From Cymbidium sinense (lineage: Eukaryota > Streptophyta > Magnoliopsida > Asparagales > Orchidaceae): a stretch of DNA of 64,000 nt. How positions within the stretch are numbered: the stretch's first letter is position 1; each line of letters starts with the position of its first letter. A program made the translations under genes and the position numbers. The notes beneath the pieces were generated by a model that ran no database searches, had not been told where the DNA came from, and saw only the letters and a program-made list of their open reading frames with translations. Of the stretch, positions 13,501 through 24,100 are shown one piece after another. The stretch spans positions 64,077,436-64,141,435 of the forward strand of contig CM038232.1 of the NCBI GenBank assembly GCA_021442155.1. The letters run 5' to 3'.

Positions 13501-14160
13501 AAAAGATGTCTATGTGTGTTTGTCAGATATACTCAACCAAGTTAGTTCATGATGTCTAGTTTAAGAAGAAGGCGTAGCAGACTTACATTCTCTTAAATGG
13601 AGCCAACATAAGGGTAGCTTACTAACCTCGCAATAAGGCATACCATGCTAACAAGGCACTCATCGATGTGCAGTGGTCAAGTCAGGATAGAAAGTGTAGC
13701 AGACTTACATCCTTATGAACAAGGGACCACTGGGGTGACACTGGGGTAACGTTAGCCCAACCTAGAGCGCTAATCGGAGGGCTGTCATTATCCCACATCA
13801 AAGTAGCCTAAGATAGAATATATGCATGTGTGTTTGTGTTGTGAAAGAAGGAATAGGATGCCCGCTTGGGTTCTCTTACACTACACCTATCCTAAACACA
13901 TCGAAGAATGGATGAAATGGTGCCTTAGGGGCAATGTGACTCCACCAAGAAAGGATGCCACTTAGGTTCTCTTACACCTAACTTAGTTATGTTAGTCAAA
14001 ATAGGATGCCTCTTGAGTTCTCTCACACATATCCTAATAGCACTAGAGAATTATGTGTAGTTTATGTTTGTGTTGATCAAGGATGGGATGCAGCTTGGGT
14101 TCTCTTACACTTATCCTAAATGCATCATGGTGGATTCACAGACGAAAATGCTTTCAGTTT
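10519..14160 (-). repeat. 3' non-coding region of unit 1 with degenerate tandem repeats
   Basis: This region lies between the integrase end and the 3' LTR. It consists of related blocks. One theme is 'ccactaggga' at 10.6-11.3 kb. A second is 'ggtgtgcaa...aggaagaaagcatagcagacttacatct', seen near 11473, 11798, 12111, 12230, 12990, 13220, 13335, 13555 and 13670. A third is 'ggatgc...cttgggttctcttacac' at 13856, 13953, 14004 and 14086. Spacing is irregular, so these are old, partly scrambled repeats. Tat-lineage retrotransposons are known to carry long 3' non-coding regions with variable tandem repeats. No stable reading frame is seen. Confidence 0.8.
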
Positions 14161-14259
14161 GAAGAGATTGAATTTGAAATGGAATTTTCATTAATGATAA
14201 TTATTTTTAAACATATTTTTATGGATAATATTTCTTTAAGTATTGCCCATTGATCGAAA

Positions 14260-15300
14260 GCATCGGGCGCACTCCTTTATGGTTGATGAGTTGATAAGAT
14301 CCTCCTTAGTAGGCCTTCTCTATGGAAAATGGGCCTTCCCAAGTGGATTCAAACTTGCCTCCCATCTTACAATGGTCAATAATTAGTCTCCTCAGAACTA
14401 AAACAGGCTCATCTACTTGAAAGGATCTAAGACGAGCCAACTTGTTGTGAGCTTGAATCATTTTGGCTTTGTACAACTTGAGATTTTATCATGTCGTAAA
14501 CATCTCTCCTCTAAACCTTTGAGCTCTTCTAACCATAACTTGACGTTCTGCTTCATTGTGATCGTGCTACCCACATCTATCCTTAGTGATGAGAGTTGAA
14601 CTTCTAATGGTAGAATGGCTTTGGACTCAAACACGAAGGAGAAAGTCGTAGATTGAGTTGGAGTTCTGTATGTGGTGCGGTAGGCCCATAAGGCTTCAAC
14701 TAATTACTCATGCCACTGTCATTTATTATCATCAAGTATCTTCTTTAATATTTGGTTGAGAGTTTTGTTGAAGGCTTCTGCCAAGCCATTTTCCCTCGGG
14801 TAATAGATAGTAGAATATCCCCAATCTATGCTATATCTCCAGAAAATATTGTTGATCTTGGTGCTATTAAATGTAATACCATAATCCAATATAATTTGTC
14901 GAGGCACTATGAACCTATATACGATATGGTTCCTGAAAAATTGGTGCACATGCTGAGTTGTGACCTCTCTAAGTGGGATCACCTCTGCCCACTTGGAAAA
15001 GTAGTTGGTGGCAGCTAGGATGAACTGATGACCTTTAGAAGAAGAAGGATTGATCAGATCCATAATGTTGGTACCCCAACACTCGAATGGACATGAGGAA
15101 AATGTTGGATGTAGAATGTTTGGTGGTTGGTGAAGAACCACGTTACATACTTGACACTGATGGTAATGCTTGGGTACGTCCATGCAATCTGTAATCATCG
15201 TAGGGCAGTAGTATCCTAGTATCTTGATCTTGGCTTTCATCTTTAGGCCAGATTGATGAGCTCCACATAGACCTGAGTGTACATCAATTACGATCTTATG
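14260..15300 (-). pseudogene. Integrase, unit 1 (best-preserved domain)
   Basis: The integrase would join element cDNA to host DNA. The open stretch 15240-14719 (173 codons) shows the zinc-binding tail C-x2-C ('CQVC', residues 29-32) after 'GYYCPTM'. The catalytic core D,D-35-E follows: D61 in 'MDLINPSS', D119 in 'IILDYG' and E155 in 'NGLAEAFNK', with exactly 35 residues between D119 and E155. 'FILAATNYFSKWAE' is a typical plant gypsy core motif. After the stop at 14719 the C-terminal half continues in pieces down to about 14260, with 'LVEALWAYRTTYRTPTQS' near 14700-14640. Stops remove the C-terminal half, so it is not functional as read. Confidence 0.85.
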
Positions 15301-15639
15301 GGCTTCATGTTTGCCTAAACAATGTAATCACATATGATCGAAGGACCACCGGCATACGGTGCCATCTATGAGAGCGTAGGAAAGGGCTCTCTACTTCATC
15401 TGATGGGCTTGTGACTTCTCTTGAGGTAGTTTTCTTTTGTTTAGATAATTAATGAAGGGTTGCCTCCAATCTAACTCCTCATCATTTTTGGTAATAGCAA
15501 TATGATATCAGATAAGACTTGTCTATTTTGGACCCTTACTGATATGAACTCATCTTTCGGACATGCCAACTCCTTGGCAAGTTTGGCTAGTGCATCCACT
15601 AATGCGTTCTCTTCTCGAGCAATCTTGTATGTGGTAACC

Positions 15640-15980
15640 TCTAAGATTTAGGCCAACAGTTCTATCATTGTACTTGTGGTAGTGATGGAGCTTAGCCTTA
15701 AGAACCTTATAAGACCCAGCAATTTGGTTGATGATGAGCTGAGAATCCCTGTAAATGTTGATGCTCTAAATGCATAGCATAACTGCTAACTCCAGATTGA
15801 TAATCAAAGCCTCATACTCGGCTTCATTATTGGTGGAAGGATTGGATAGATGGTATGAGAATCTCATCACATCATGGTATGGGGTTAGAAGGACTATTCC
15901 TACCCCTGGCTTCCATGGGATAGTAGATCTTGGTTCTTCTCCCCTTCGAGAGGAAGCCGCACCATCAAAATACATCTCCC
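15640..15980 (-). pseudogene. Second (Tat-type) RNase H domain, unit 1
   Basis: The open piece 15975-15766 starts 'MYFDGAASS' and contains 'TNNEAEYEALI', which supplies the first catalytic Asp and the Glu of the RNase H fold. The next block, read across a break at about 15760-15720, gives 'RDSQLIINQI'; the usual form is GDSQL, so Gly is replaced by Arg. A second RNase H between the canonical one and integrase is diagnostic of Tat elements (Ogre/Retand-like). Frameshifts separate the pieces. Confidence 0.8.
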
Positions 15981-16219
15981 ATCGATGATTGCAAGTGTCC
16001 CGTAAGTTTGTGATTTGTTCATCTGGGAGGTCATCACTAAGCGAGAATCAATAGGAAGTGGGTGTGCTGCTAAGAAATCTGCAAGTGCTTGCCCTTTTAT
16101 TGCATGGAGGGGTACGAATGTAATATCAAACTATGAGAAAATCATGAACCAACATGCCAACCATCTGGATATTGGCAATCTTATCATGAGATACTATAGT
16201 GGATTGATTTTGGAGATCA

Positions 16220-16640
16220 AATTCACCTTATGAGAAATATGTAATTCCATATCTTTTCGGATGGGAAGATTAAAGCTAGGCAATGCTTCTCAATGGGTGG
16301 ATAATTAGCTTCAATAAGGATTAGATGACGGTTGTGGTAGTAGAGCACATTCTCCTTCCCTTCATCATTGACTTGGGCCAACAGAGTGCTAAATAAGTCA
16401 TCTAATGTAGTAGTGTAGAGGATGAGTGTCTTGCCAGTGATAGGGGCTGCTAGAATTAGCGACGTCATCAGGTACTGCTTGATACTCTCGAAGGCTTGCT
16501 GGCACTTATCATCCCACTTAAACTTGGCATCCTTTTTGACAAGTGCTGAAAATGGCTGGTACCATCATGATATGTTGGATATGAAGCATCTTAGATACAC
16601 CAACCGCCCTTAAAATGATCTAAGTTGATTTAGACTTTTA
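16220..16640 (-). pseudogene. Canonical gypsy RNase H, unit 1
   Basis: The open piece 16468-16223 reads 'LILAAPITGKTLILY', 'LAQVNDEGKENVLYYHNRH' and 'EANYPPIEKHCLALIF'. These are the standard motifs of the RNase H that follows RT in Ty3/gypsy elements and degrades the RNA of the RNA-DNA hybrid. It ends at a stop at 16223. The segment 16640-16470 should hold the RT thumb/connection part but is too broken to read confidently. Confidence 0.8.
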
Positions 16641-17690
16641 TGGGGTGGCATTTCTAATATCGCTTTGATCTTTTCTAGATCGATTTTGATTTTGCGGTGC
16701 CAGACAATAAATCCTAGGAACTTCATTGAAGCTACTCCAAATGCACACTTCAGGAGGTTCATTTTAAGGTTAAATTATCTTAACGCTCAAAAACTACTCT
16801 CAAGTCAAATAGGTGGTCTTCCTTTTCTTTGCTCTTGATAATGAGATCATCGTAACATTCGACTTAATGATGAATGAGTTCATTGAAGATTCGAGTCATG
16901 CCCCACTAGTATGTAGAACTAGTATTTTTAAGGCTAAAAAGTATGACCTTATAGCAATAAATTTTTATTGGGGTTCAAAAAGTAGTATTTTTCTCATCTT
17001 CAGGGCCCATCTTAATTTAGTTGTAGCTAGATGAGCCATCCATGAAACATAAGATTGTATGAGATGAAGCACTGCCTACCAGTAGTTGCAAAATTAGTAG
17101 TAGAAATTTATCTTTTGGACATACCTTATTTAAGTCCTAAAGTCGACGCATATGCGAATTTGGCCATTCCTTTTCTTAACTGGGATGACACTAGCCAACC
17201 AGGTAGGATATTTTTCTTCCTTGATAAAATTAACATCGATCAATTTCTTGACTTTAGAAATGACCTGTTGTTCAATGTCTAATCGCATACGCCTAGGAGC
17301 TTGCATGATAAAGATAACATTAGGTTATATTGCTAGATTATGGATTGCCACATCAGGAGATAAATTGGGCATTTTTTCATAACTCCATGCGAAGCAGTCC
17401 TTAAACTCAGACAATAGCCTAACTAGGTCATTGGTCTCTTTTTCATTCAATAAAAAATTGATGTATGTCAGACGTGGATCTTTCTGTTCCTAAGTTGATT
17501 TTTTTGAGCTCATCAATGGTTGACTTATTCTCCTCCTCAAACTCTGGTGTTGCATCTTTGACTTGAAGATCATCTAGATCATCTGAAATTTTTAAACACA
17601 GCTCCTCGAATGAGCTAGTGTGGTTTGAAAAGAACCTATAGATTCCAAATGATTGGTAATGACTAGCAGTAGTCGTTGTCATCAACCAGA
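16640..17690 (-). pseudogene. Reverse transcriptase, unit 1, heavily broken
   Basis: The pre-RT linker is open at 17685-17443 and includes 'DDLDDLQVKDATPEFEEE'. The RT fingers and palm motif 'PTWLASVIPVKKRNGQIRI' followed by CVDFR reads near 17210-17130 and then shifts frame. The active-site box is at 16846-16854, where the usual YVDD reads YDD: one codon has been lost, followed by 'LIIKS'. A stop precedes it ('IHH*VECYDD'). The order and spacing match the unit 2 copy at 33870-34530, which is cleaner. Not functional. Confidence 0.8.
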
Positions 17691-18423
17691 CATACTGTGT
17701 AAAATTCTAGTCCTGCTCTTGATTATGAATGTCTGCATTTGTTGTCCCATAACCTCTTGAAGTAATATGACCTGTGTTTAGACTAAGTATGTGGGATTAA
17801 TTCCTTCTTTGCTAAGTTAAGAACACACGGTGAGTACCAATCGAAAGGTAATTCTATTAAGTCTTTATATGAATCATCCTCATGTTTTCTTGACTTGAGG
17901 ATGATGCTCTCAGAAAGAACATCTGAGTTTTCACATCTGTGGAAGATCTAGGGGCTTCTTAAACTACCAAACCCTCAACTTTTTTTGATGAAAGTGTGGT
18001 TAGAGCTAAAATTCTCAACTGCTGCCAAACAGTCTCACATATAGACTGAGATACACTAATGCTTTGCTTGGGAACCCGGTCTTCATCACTGTTTGGCTCA
18101 ACTACCACATTCATGGGGATTTGCTGTCTAGAAGCACTAGCTGGCATACTAACCGTATAAGACTCATCCTCTGAACTAAATTCCAACTCTATATGGATAG
18201 TAGGTGTACTCCTGGTAGATGAAACATATCTCTTATTAGGTGGCCAATAAGGAAGTCTCCCATCCCTGGGACTGCCTCTAGATCTACCTCTTCCGCTACC
18301 TGGTGGAGGTTATGTCATCCTACCCATATGTTCGAAATGGGTGACAAACTATGGGTGGAATCTAATGTCGGGCTCTATTCCCTCCCTTGAGTCTATGTCA
18401 TGCTCCTCTTTTCTCAATCTCCA

Positions 18424-18522
18424 CATCCTTTCCTTTTTCTTTTCTTTTTTCTATTTCTTTTTTTCTTTTCTTTTTCTTTCTTTTCTTTCTTTCTTTCTTT
18501 TTCTTCCTTTTATTTTTCCTCT
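18424..18522. repeat. Pyrimidine tract (purine-rich on the sense strand) in pol, unit 1
   Basis: About 100 bp is nearly pure C/T on plus, with TTTCTTT and TTTTCTTTT words. On the sense strand it would encode Lys/Glu/Arg-rich peptide between protease and RT. Unit 2 has the same tract at the same place (about 35440-35520), so it pre-dates the two copies. Confidence 0.7.
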
Positions 18523-18523
18523 T

Positions 18524-19010
18524 TTATGATTTGGGGATTTTTATTGAGTTTGCAAAAATAGACCTTTTGATTTTGAGAGAGGTAATAGGCTGCAACCTTA
18601 TATATGTCAACCTTGTGAACTGTAAATGGCTTGAGATCTCTTTTGACACAGTACTCAATCCACATCTCATGAACTTGAAGTACTGGTGCAAAAAGGATAA
18701 GATCATATTGTTCTCATGTATCCACGATCTCCCTAGCAAAGCATTGAAATATGTATTTGAATCTATAATGTGTATCTTAGCTTCAGTCTTCCACTCGTCA
18801 ATCTCCATTAGTAACGCTATAGAGCCCAAATCCCTCTCATCTTGCTCATTGAATCATTTCAACATCATCCTCTCTGAATTGAGTTTGGAGATGTCAATCC
18901 TCAAGTAATCAAGGGTCTTTAGACTCATAATATTGATTGCTACACTTGGGTCAACCAACACTCTAGATGGCCTGAATCTACTTATGTCCACTGTGATGTA
19001 GAGGGGAGGG
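18524..19010 (-). pseudogene. Aspartic protease, unit 1
   Basis: Reading minus from about 19000, the catalytic segment is 'RVLVDPSVAINIMSLKTL' at about 18960-18905. The usual plant gypsy form is VDGGS, so the residue after the catalytic Asp is Pro. After one stop at about 18850, the open frame 18829-18524 gives 'LGSIALLMEIDEWKTEAKI' (start read upstream of the first Met), 'HIIDSNTYFNALLGRSWIH' and 'FLHQYFKF'. This fits the flap and C-terminal part of gypsy proteases ('YNaLLGRPWIH...STLHQ'). The protease would process the Gag-Pol polyprotein. Confidence 0.8.
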
Positions 19011-19329
19011 TTATGTCTGATTGTCCCTAAAAGGAAGTCTTCATTGCTGAAAGTGACTCATGTGACATCTTCTAAATAGTGAGCCTCCTCTCCAGTAGTG
19101 GTCAGCTGAGCTAAGCAAATCTCAAGATCAAGTAGAGCCTTGATGATAGATTCCATCATCTCTTTGGATAAGATGGGAGTGTCATATACGCTTAGCTTAG
19201 CTGGAACTTTCTCAGATGGGGAAGGACATTGTAATCCACTTTAGGTCGATCCTCCACAAGCATATCCATGGGTGGCATCCTATGGAGGGGCTATCTACTC
19301 GCTAAGACCAATGACTTGTTTCCACTTAT

Positions 19330-21100
19330 CTTGAGGTGCTACCTGGAAGTAGAACTTTGCCATTGCGTAGGTTGACTTCAGTAACTTCATGTGGTGGGTT
19401 AGAGGAAAGTTCTACCTGTTCGTTGGCTATACCAATAACTTCTCTTATGGGACCCTCAGAATCAGAAGATAAGGGATCAAAATTATTAGAGCTATTATTA
19501 TTTTCTAAACTTAGAGAGCTTTCAATAGGAATAAACGAGAGCATCATAAATGGAAAAATGTAAGTGGAATCTTGTTTTTTCATTGATTTCTTTTTAGGTG
19601 GAGGTACATGATAGAAATCAAATAAAGTAAGCGGGGGTAAGGGTTTTAGTGTCCTTGTCCATTGATACAAAACTCATGTCAGAAGAAGAACTGGATGAAG
19701 TAGTTACTGCAATGGTTGAGAGAATGCTAGACTCGATCTGTGGTTGCACCATTGAATTATCCTAGGAAAGTGTGGACTGCTGCTACTGAGCTCCCACTTT
19801 CCCTAAGTTATCTTTGGTAACTTGCAAACCTTCCTTGATGTTGGAGGTTTGAGCTGCCTCAGACACCTGCAATAAGAGTTTCTTGATCTTAGAAATAATT
19901 TTCTTAGAGGTTCGGGATAAAGAGATATCTTAACCTTCTTTGATCTTAAGAGGATCACAAGTATCTTGAAAGATTATCCTAACAGAACTAGAGGATTGTT
20001 CTAATAGATATTCCTTGGGGATAACTACACTTGACTTGTAGTTGTGCTCAAGCTAATCCTTAAAGGTGATGCAATCCTCTAAGACATGGCCTAACATGCG
20101 GTGGTAGGGGAAAAAATTAGGATCATCACCCTTGCCCACTTCCTCCAACCTCTTAGGCTTTGGTAGTTAAAAGTTAGGCTTCTTTTTCTTAAAGATCTTC
20201 CTGACTTCCTCCCTCTTAAATGAATAGGACTTATTGATTTATCAATAAGAGTAGGTGGGTAACAGCTACCTCGCATCGAATTGGAGTATCGATGCTGAGT
20301 ATACTGCTAAGGAGGTGGTGGTAATGGCCATTGAGACAACTGTGGTGGCCAATATGATGGTCGAGGTGGTGATAGAGGCAATGGATGTGGAGGCTGCTGA
20401 GCTCTAGGTCTATTAAACTTCCTTCTAACTGGCTGCTTCCCCCTATCAACTGATGCAACTACCACTGGCTTCTTTTTAAAATCTTTTTACAGTTTTGGGT
20501 TGGAAAACTGGTCTTGGAAAGGTAACTGTTTGGCTTCTCCTTATAGACTAGCCGCCATGTTGATTAGATTTTCAAAGATTTTGATAGTAAATCCTTTGAG
20601 CATGAAAGCAATTGGGCCATGAATATTCTTAAGAAGAATATCTATGGCATGTTGTTTAGATAGCTGCAGTTCACATTTCATACCCAGATTTCGCCACCTG
20701 AGAATATAATCAATGAGGGACTCACTGGGGTTTTGTTGTGCTACAATGAGATCACCCACAATCACCCTTTGTTGAGCTCCATAAAACCTTTTAATGAAGA
20801 GTTGCTCCAACTCAGCAAATGTCTTTATCGAACCATTGAGCATTTTAGCATACCAATTGATTGCAATCCCTAAAGACCACTGATGAATAAGTGAAAGAGA
20901 AGTGCATCGCTACCATCGGTGTTGCAATAGCTAGCTCAGAAATATGCCATGTACTGCCGAGGGTTGCCACTACCATCGAAGATCTTGAACGAAGATGACA
21001 CGAACCCTTTGTAGTACTAGACTGTATCAAACTCCTTTAGGTAAGTTCTACCCTTTGGAATATATGAACTACCATGGGCTTGTGCTAATACTTCCCTCAT
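19330..21100 (-). pseudogene. Gag, unit 1
   Basis: Gag forms the capsid. The capsid core is open at 20843-20541 and is extended in frame just upstream by 'GIAINWYAKMLNGS'. It shows 'FAELEQLFIKRFYG', 'GDLIVAQQNPSESL', 'DYILRWRNLGMKC' and 'GFTIKIFENLI', the usual plant gypsy Gag pattern. A Pro/Gln-rich stretch follows (20458-20230), then a zinc-knuckle-like 'YHRMLGHVLEDCITFKD' at about 20115-20065. A basic region 'SRTSKKIISKIKKLLLQV' lies at about 19925-19865. The first knuckle Cys is not visible. At least three frame changes break it. Confidence 0.75.
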
Positions 21101-24100
21101 CTGCTGTTACGTCATCTGCTTAATATCTTTCTCCTGCATGGAGGTGCTATTTATAATCTTCCTATGCAGTCTGACTATCTTGATCTACTAGAGAGGAACT
21201 CTTGGGTGGTTCTAAAACATGTAGTAGCTCAGGACATCGACCTCTTGTGGTGGAAATATTATATATATATATTCCTGCCTTCATTTATCCACTTTTGAAA
21301 AGAGGATAAATGAAAATAAAAATATATAACACTTTGTTGGGACATCACGTAGATCCACAGATGTTCTTATTAGGGTGATCGGGTACAACATTGAGGAGAG
21401 GTGTACTATCTTGAAAGATAGAAGTCACCACCCTATAATAGACCTAATCACCTTAATAAGGACTCCTAAGGACTATAGGTCTTCAAAATGTACCAGAGAC
21501 TCTTCCCCTACTTTACATGGAAAAGTAAAGTAGGGTTTATTTTAAATCAGGTTGTTAAGTTCCCTATATGGGCAAGCCCCTATAGATAATTACATCATAA
21601 GGAATGGGATTCCATTGGAATACTCTCGATTGAGGTAAAAAATCCTTGTTCCAAAGATTTCTAAAGGTAGGACAATCAATCAACCAATTTATTTTTAGAA
21701 GATCAAGTGGGATCGATCAAGAGAAGGGAGTTCTTATTGAAGTCAAATGAAGATGAGTAGGGGATGCTTAGGGTACTAGGAAGCCTAATAAGCATCCCAA
21801 ATTATCCTATAGTTGGGCTTTATATTTTTGAAATTGAATTGATTTGTTTGAGTTAAATTTTTATTAGAAAGTTAGGACTTACAATTCCATGATACAAGGT
21901 CATGAAAATGCCTAAGAGGTGAGGATTTATGCTCGTAGCCCACAAAGGGAAGTAGCAACCTCTGAACCTAAATCTAGGGAGCTTCGGTGAGGGCCAAAAG
22001 CATGACATAAATCTAAGGTGAAAGTGAGTATTTAGTTTACCTCCACTAGAAAGGATAGATCATTCGACTGTTGGACTTACAACCACCTCGGGTGGCCACC
22101 AACTAACCCCTTCTATGATTTTAAATGTGTTAGCAAGTTAAATGCTTTGGCAAGATAGCTAAGCTGTGATTTATTTAGAAAGAGACTAAGTCTTAAACAC
22201 ACTCCCTAAGAGACTAGATCATGCAGGGCATGATTTAATGACTTAAATCTAATGCAAATTTTGTCACATTTTATTTTCATTTTTGGACAATCAATTTGAC
22301 ACATGCTTTAGAATTCATATGCCTAATGCATGAGAAATTAGATTATGGGCCAAAATTAGTAAGATAAGGAGGTGTGTTTCCACCATGGCTCTCAAACATC
22401 AAGCCAGGTTCTCTAGAAAAGGTGGAAGCCCTCCAATCAAGAGTGAAATAATATACTTTTTATTCATGATGTGAGAAAAGTAATACAACATCTAGCTAAG
22501 GAGTTGCTAAATCTTTTATCTTGATTTATAGCCTAAGCTTTAGGTGATGTTATGAGTTATTTATTTTTAGTTTGAATTGATTAGTTGGATAGAAAGTTTA
22601 TTTTCGTAAGAGCCTAATAGTCATCTAGGCTATACATCAAAGCAAGGAAGAAACTAGAAAAAGATGTCATCTTAATGCACAAGCTAAACAAACATCAATC
22701 AATTTATAAAGTTAGTGCAAAAGAATAAGATGTCATTTATGGTCAGACTCCACCACACTAACCCAAAAATAAATTGGGTAGCCGATACCCTTAGAGACAA
22801 CCTAGATTACAAATGAATAAATTACAATCAAGAAGGAATTCATTGTTATGGGGGTCTTCATTCTTCATTTCTTCTTTCTTCTTTCTTCTTTTGGTTGGTT
22901 GAAATGTGGTTGCTCCAAAGGCTTCACATGGTATATAAGACATAGTATTATAACCAATGTTCATCCTAATGCCCCATAACAATCATTGCAAAATCCTAAT
23001 TTTAAAATTACATGAAAATGGGAAAAATGAAATCTAACTAAAACTTACAAAAATAGAGATTAGCCAAACAAACCATACAATCCCAAGCATGTATATGTAT
23101 AGATTGGATTTAGCACTCCACACATGGGTAACCAAATCCAGTTAGCCTATTTTGGATTATGCTTAGGGGTATAAGCACCCAGCAAAAGCTTATATTTTTT
23201 TTTACGGCCTTAAGCATAATCCCTAGAATAATGGTTAGGCAGATCACCTACCATTCAATCTACACTTAACATCCATACTAAAAATAATACATCATAAAAT
23301 AAAAATAAGCATCAAATCATGCACCACCTTAACCTAAATCTAAAAGTGGTGACTTAGCCTAAAGTGTGAGTTATTTAAGATTTGTGTGGTATGCTTAGCT
23401 AGGCTTTAAGGTTAAAGTTTTCTAAGTGAGAAATTTTTCAACTTAGAGGGTGGTTTCATTTAAGTGATTTAGTTTATTTAATTAATTTATATTTTGTGAT
23501 TGATTAGGTTTAAATGAATCCTACAATTAATTCCTAAGTTGTAAAGAGAGGAAAAGAGAAGATAACTTCTCTTTCCTCCCTACCTTAAGTAATTTCTAAG
23601 TAGATTCATATTTGATTATTTTTTAGTGAATGTTTTACTATGTGTTTTAATTAATCCTAAGTTTAGATTTTTCCTTAAACAAACCTATTCAAAAATAAAG
23701 GCATTTTAAGATTAAGTAAAGTGAAATACTATCACAAAACACACAACACTTCATTTCTTTCCCAACATGTGTAACATGCATATGGATGAATCCTAAGAAT
23801 ATCTATACATGAAAATGGAAATATTTAGCACACCTTAATGATGAATGCTAAAAGATGTTACTTAAGAAAATTTGGATGCTTCATGATGCATGATTTTGTT
23901 AAGTAGAAAAAGTGATTCTTTTATCCATTTTTCATATGCACATTTACAAGTATAAAATACATAAGTGAGTATGGCACCATGGTTAGTACCAGGGGTGTAA
24001 GGTATAAGACCTACTTAGGGTTACTTAAAGTCTTGCCACCTTGAGGTTATCTAGACTAATATATCACTTTTCTTAAATACATGTGCATTTGCAAAAAGAA

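Larger units (their letters stand above)
14260..21324 (-). mobile_element. Internal coding region of gypsy unit 1 (Tat-type), decayed
   Basis: On the minus strand the order is gag (about 21100-19330), protease (about 19000-18500), linker, RT (about 17700-16640), RNase H (16470-16220), a second RNase H (15975-15650) and integrase (15300-14260). This is the Ty3/gypsy order with the dual RNase H of the Tat lineage. Stops and frameshifts break every domain, so the copy is inactive. Upstream of gag, in the about 220 bp before the LTR edge at 21325, I find no convincing tRNA primer-binding site. The flanking LTRs are LTR-2 and LTR-3. Confidence 0.85.

Noticed and set aside
15770..16233. Plus-strand frames opposite the RNase H region
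   Set aside because: Shadows of the minus-strand pol gene, with no homology of their own.
21100..21324. Primer-binding site next to LTR-3
   Set aside because: I looked for complementarity to the usual plant initiator-Met, Arg or Asp tRNA ends at the inner LTR edge and found only AT-rich sequence.
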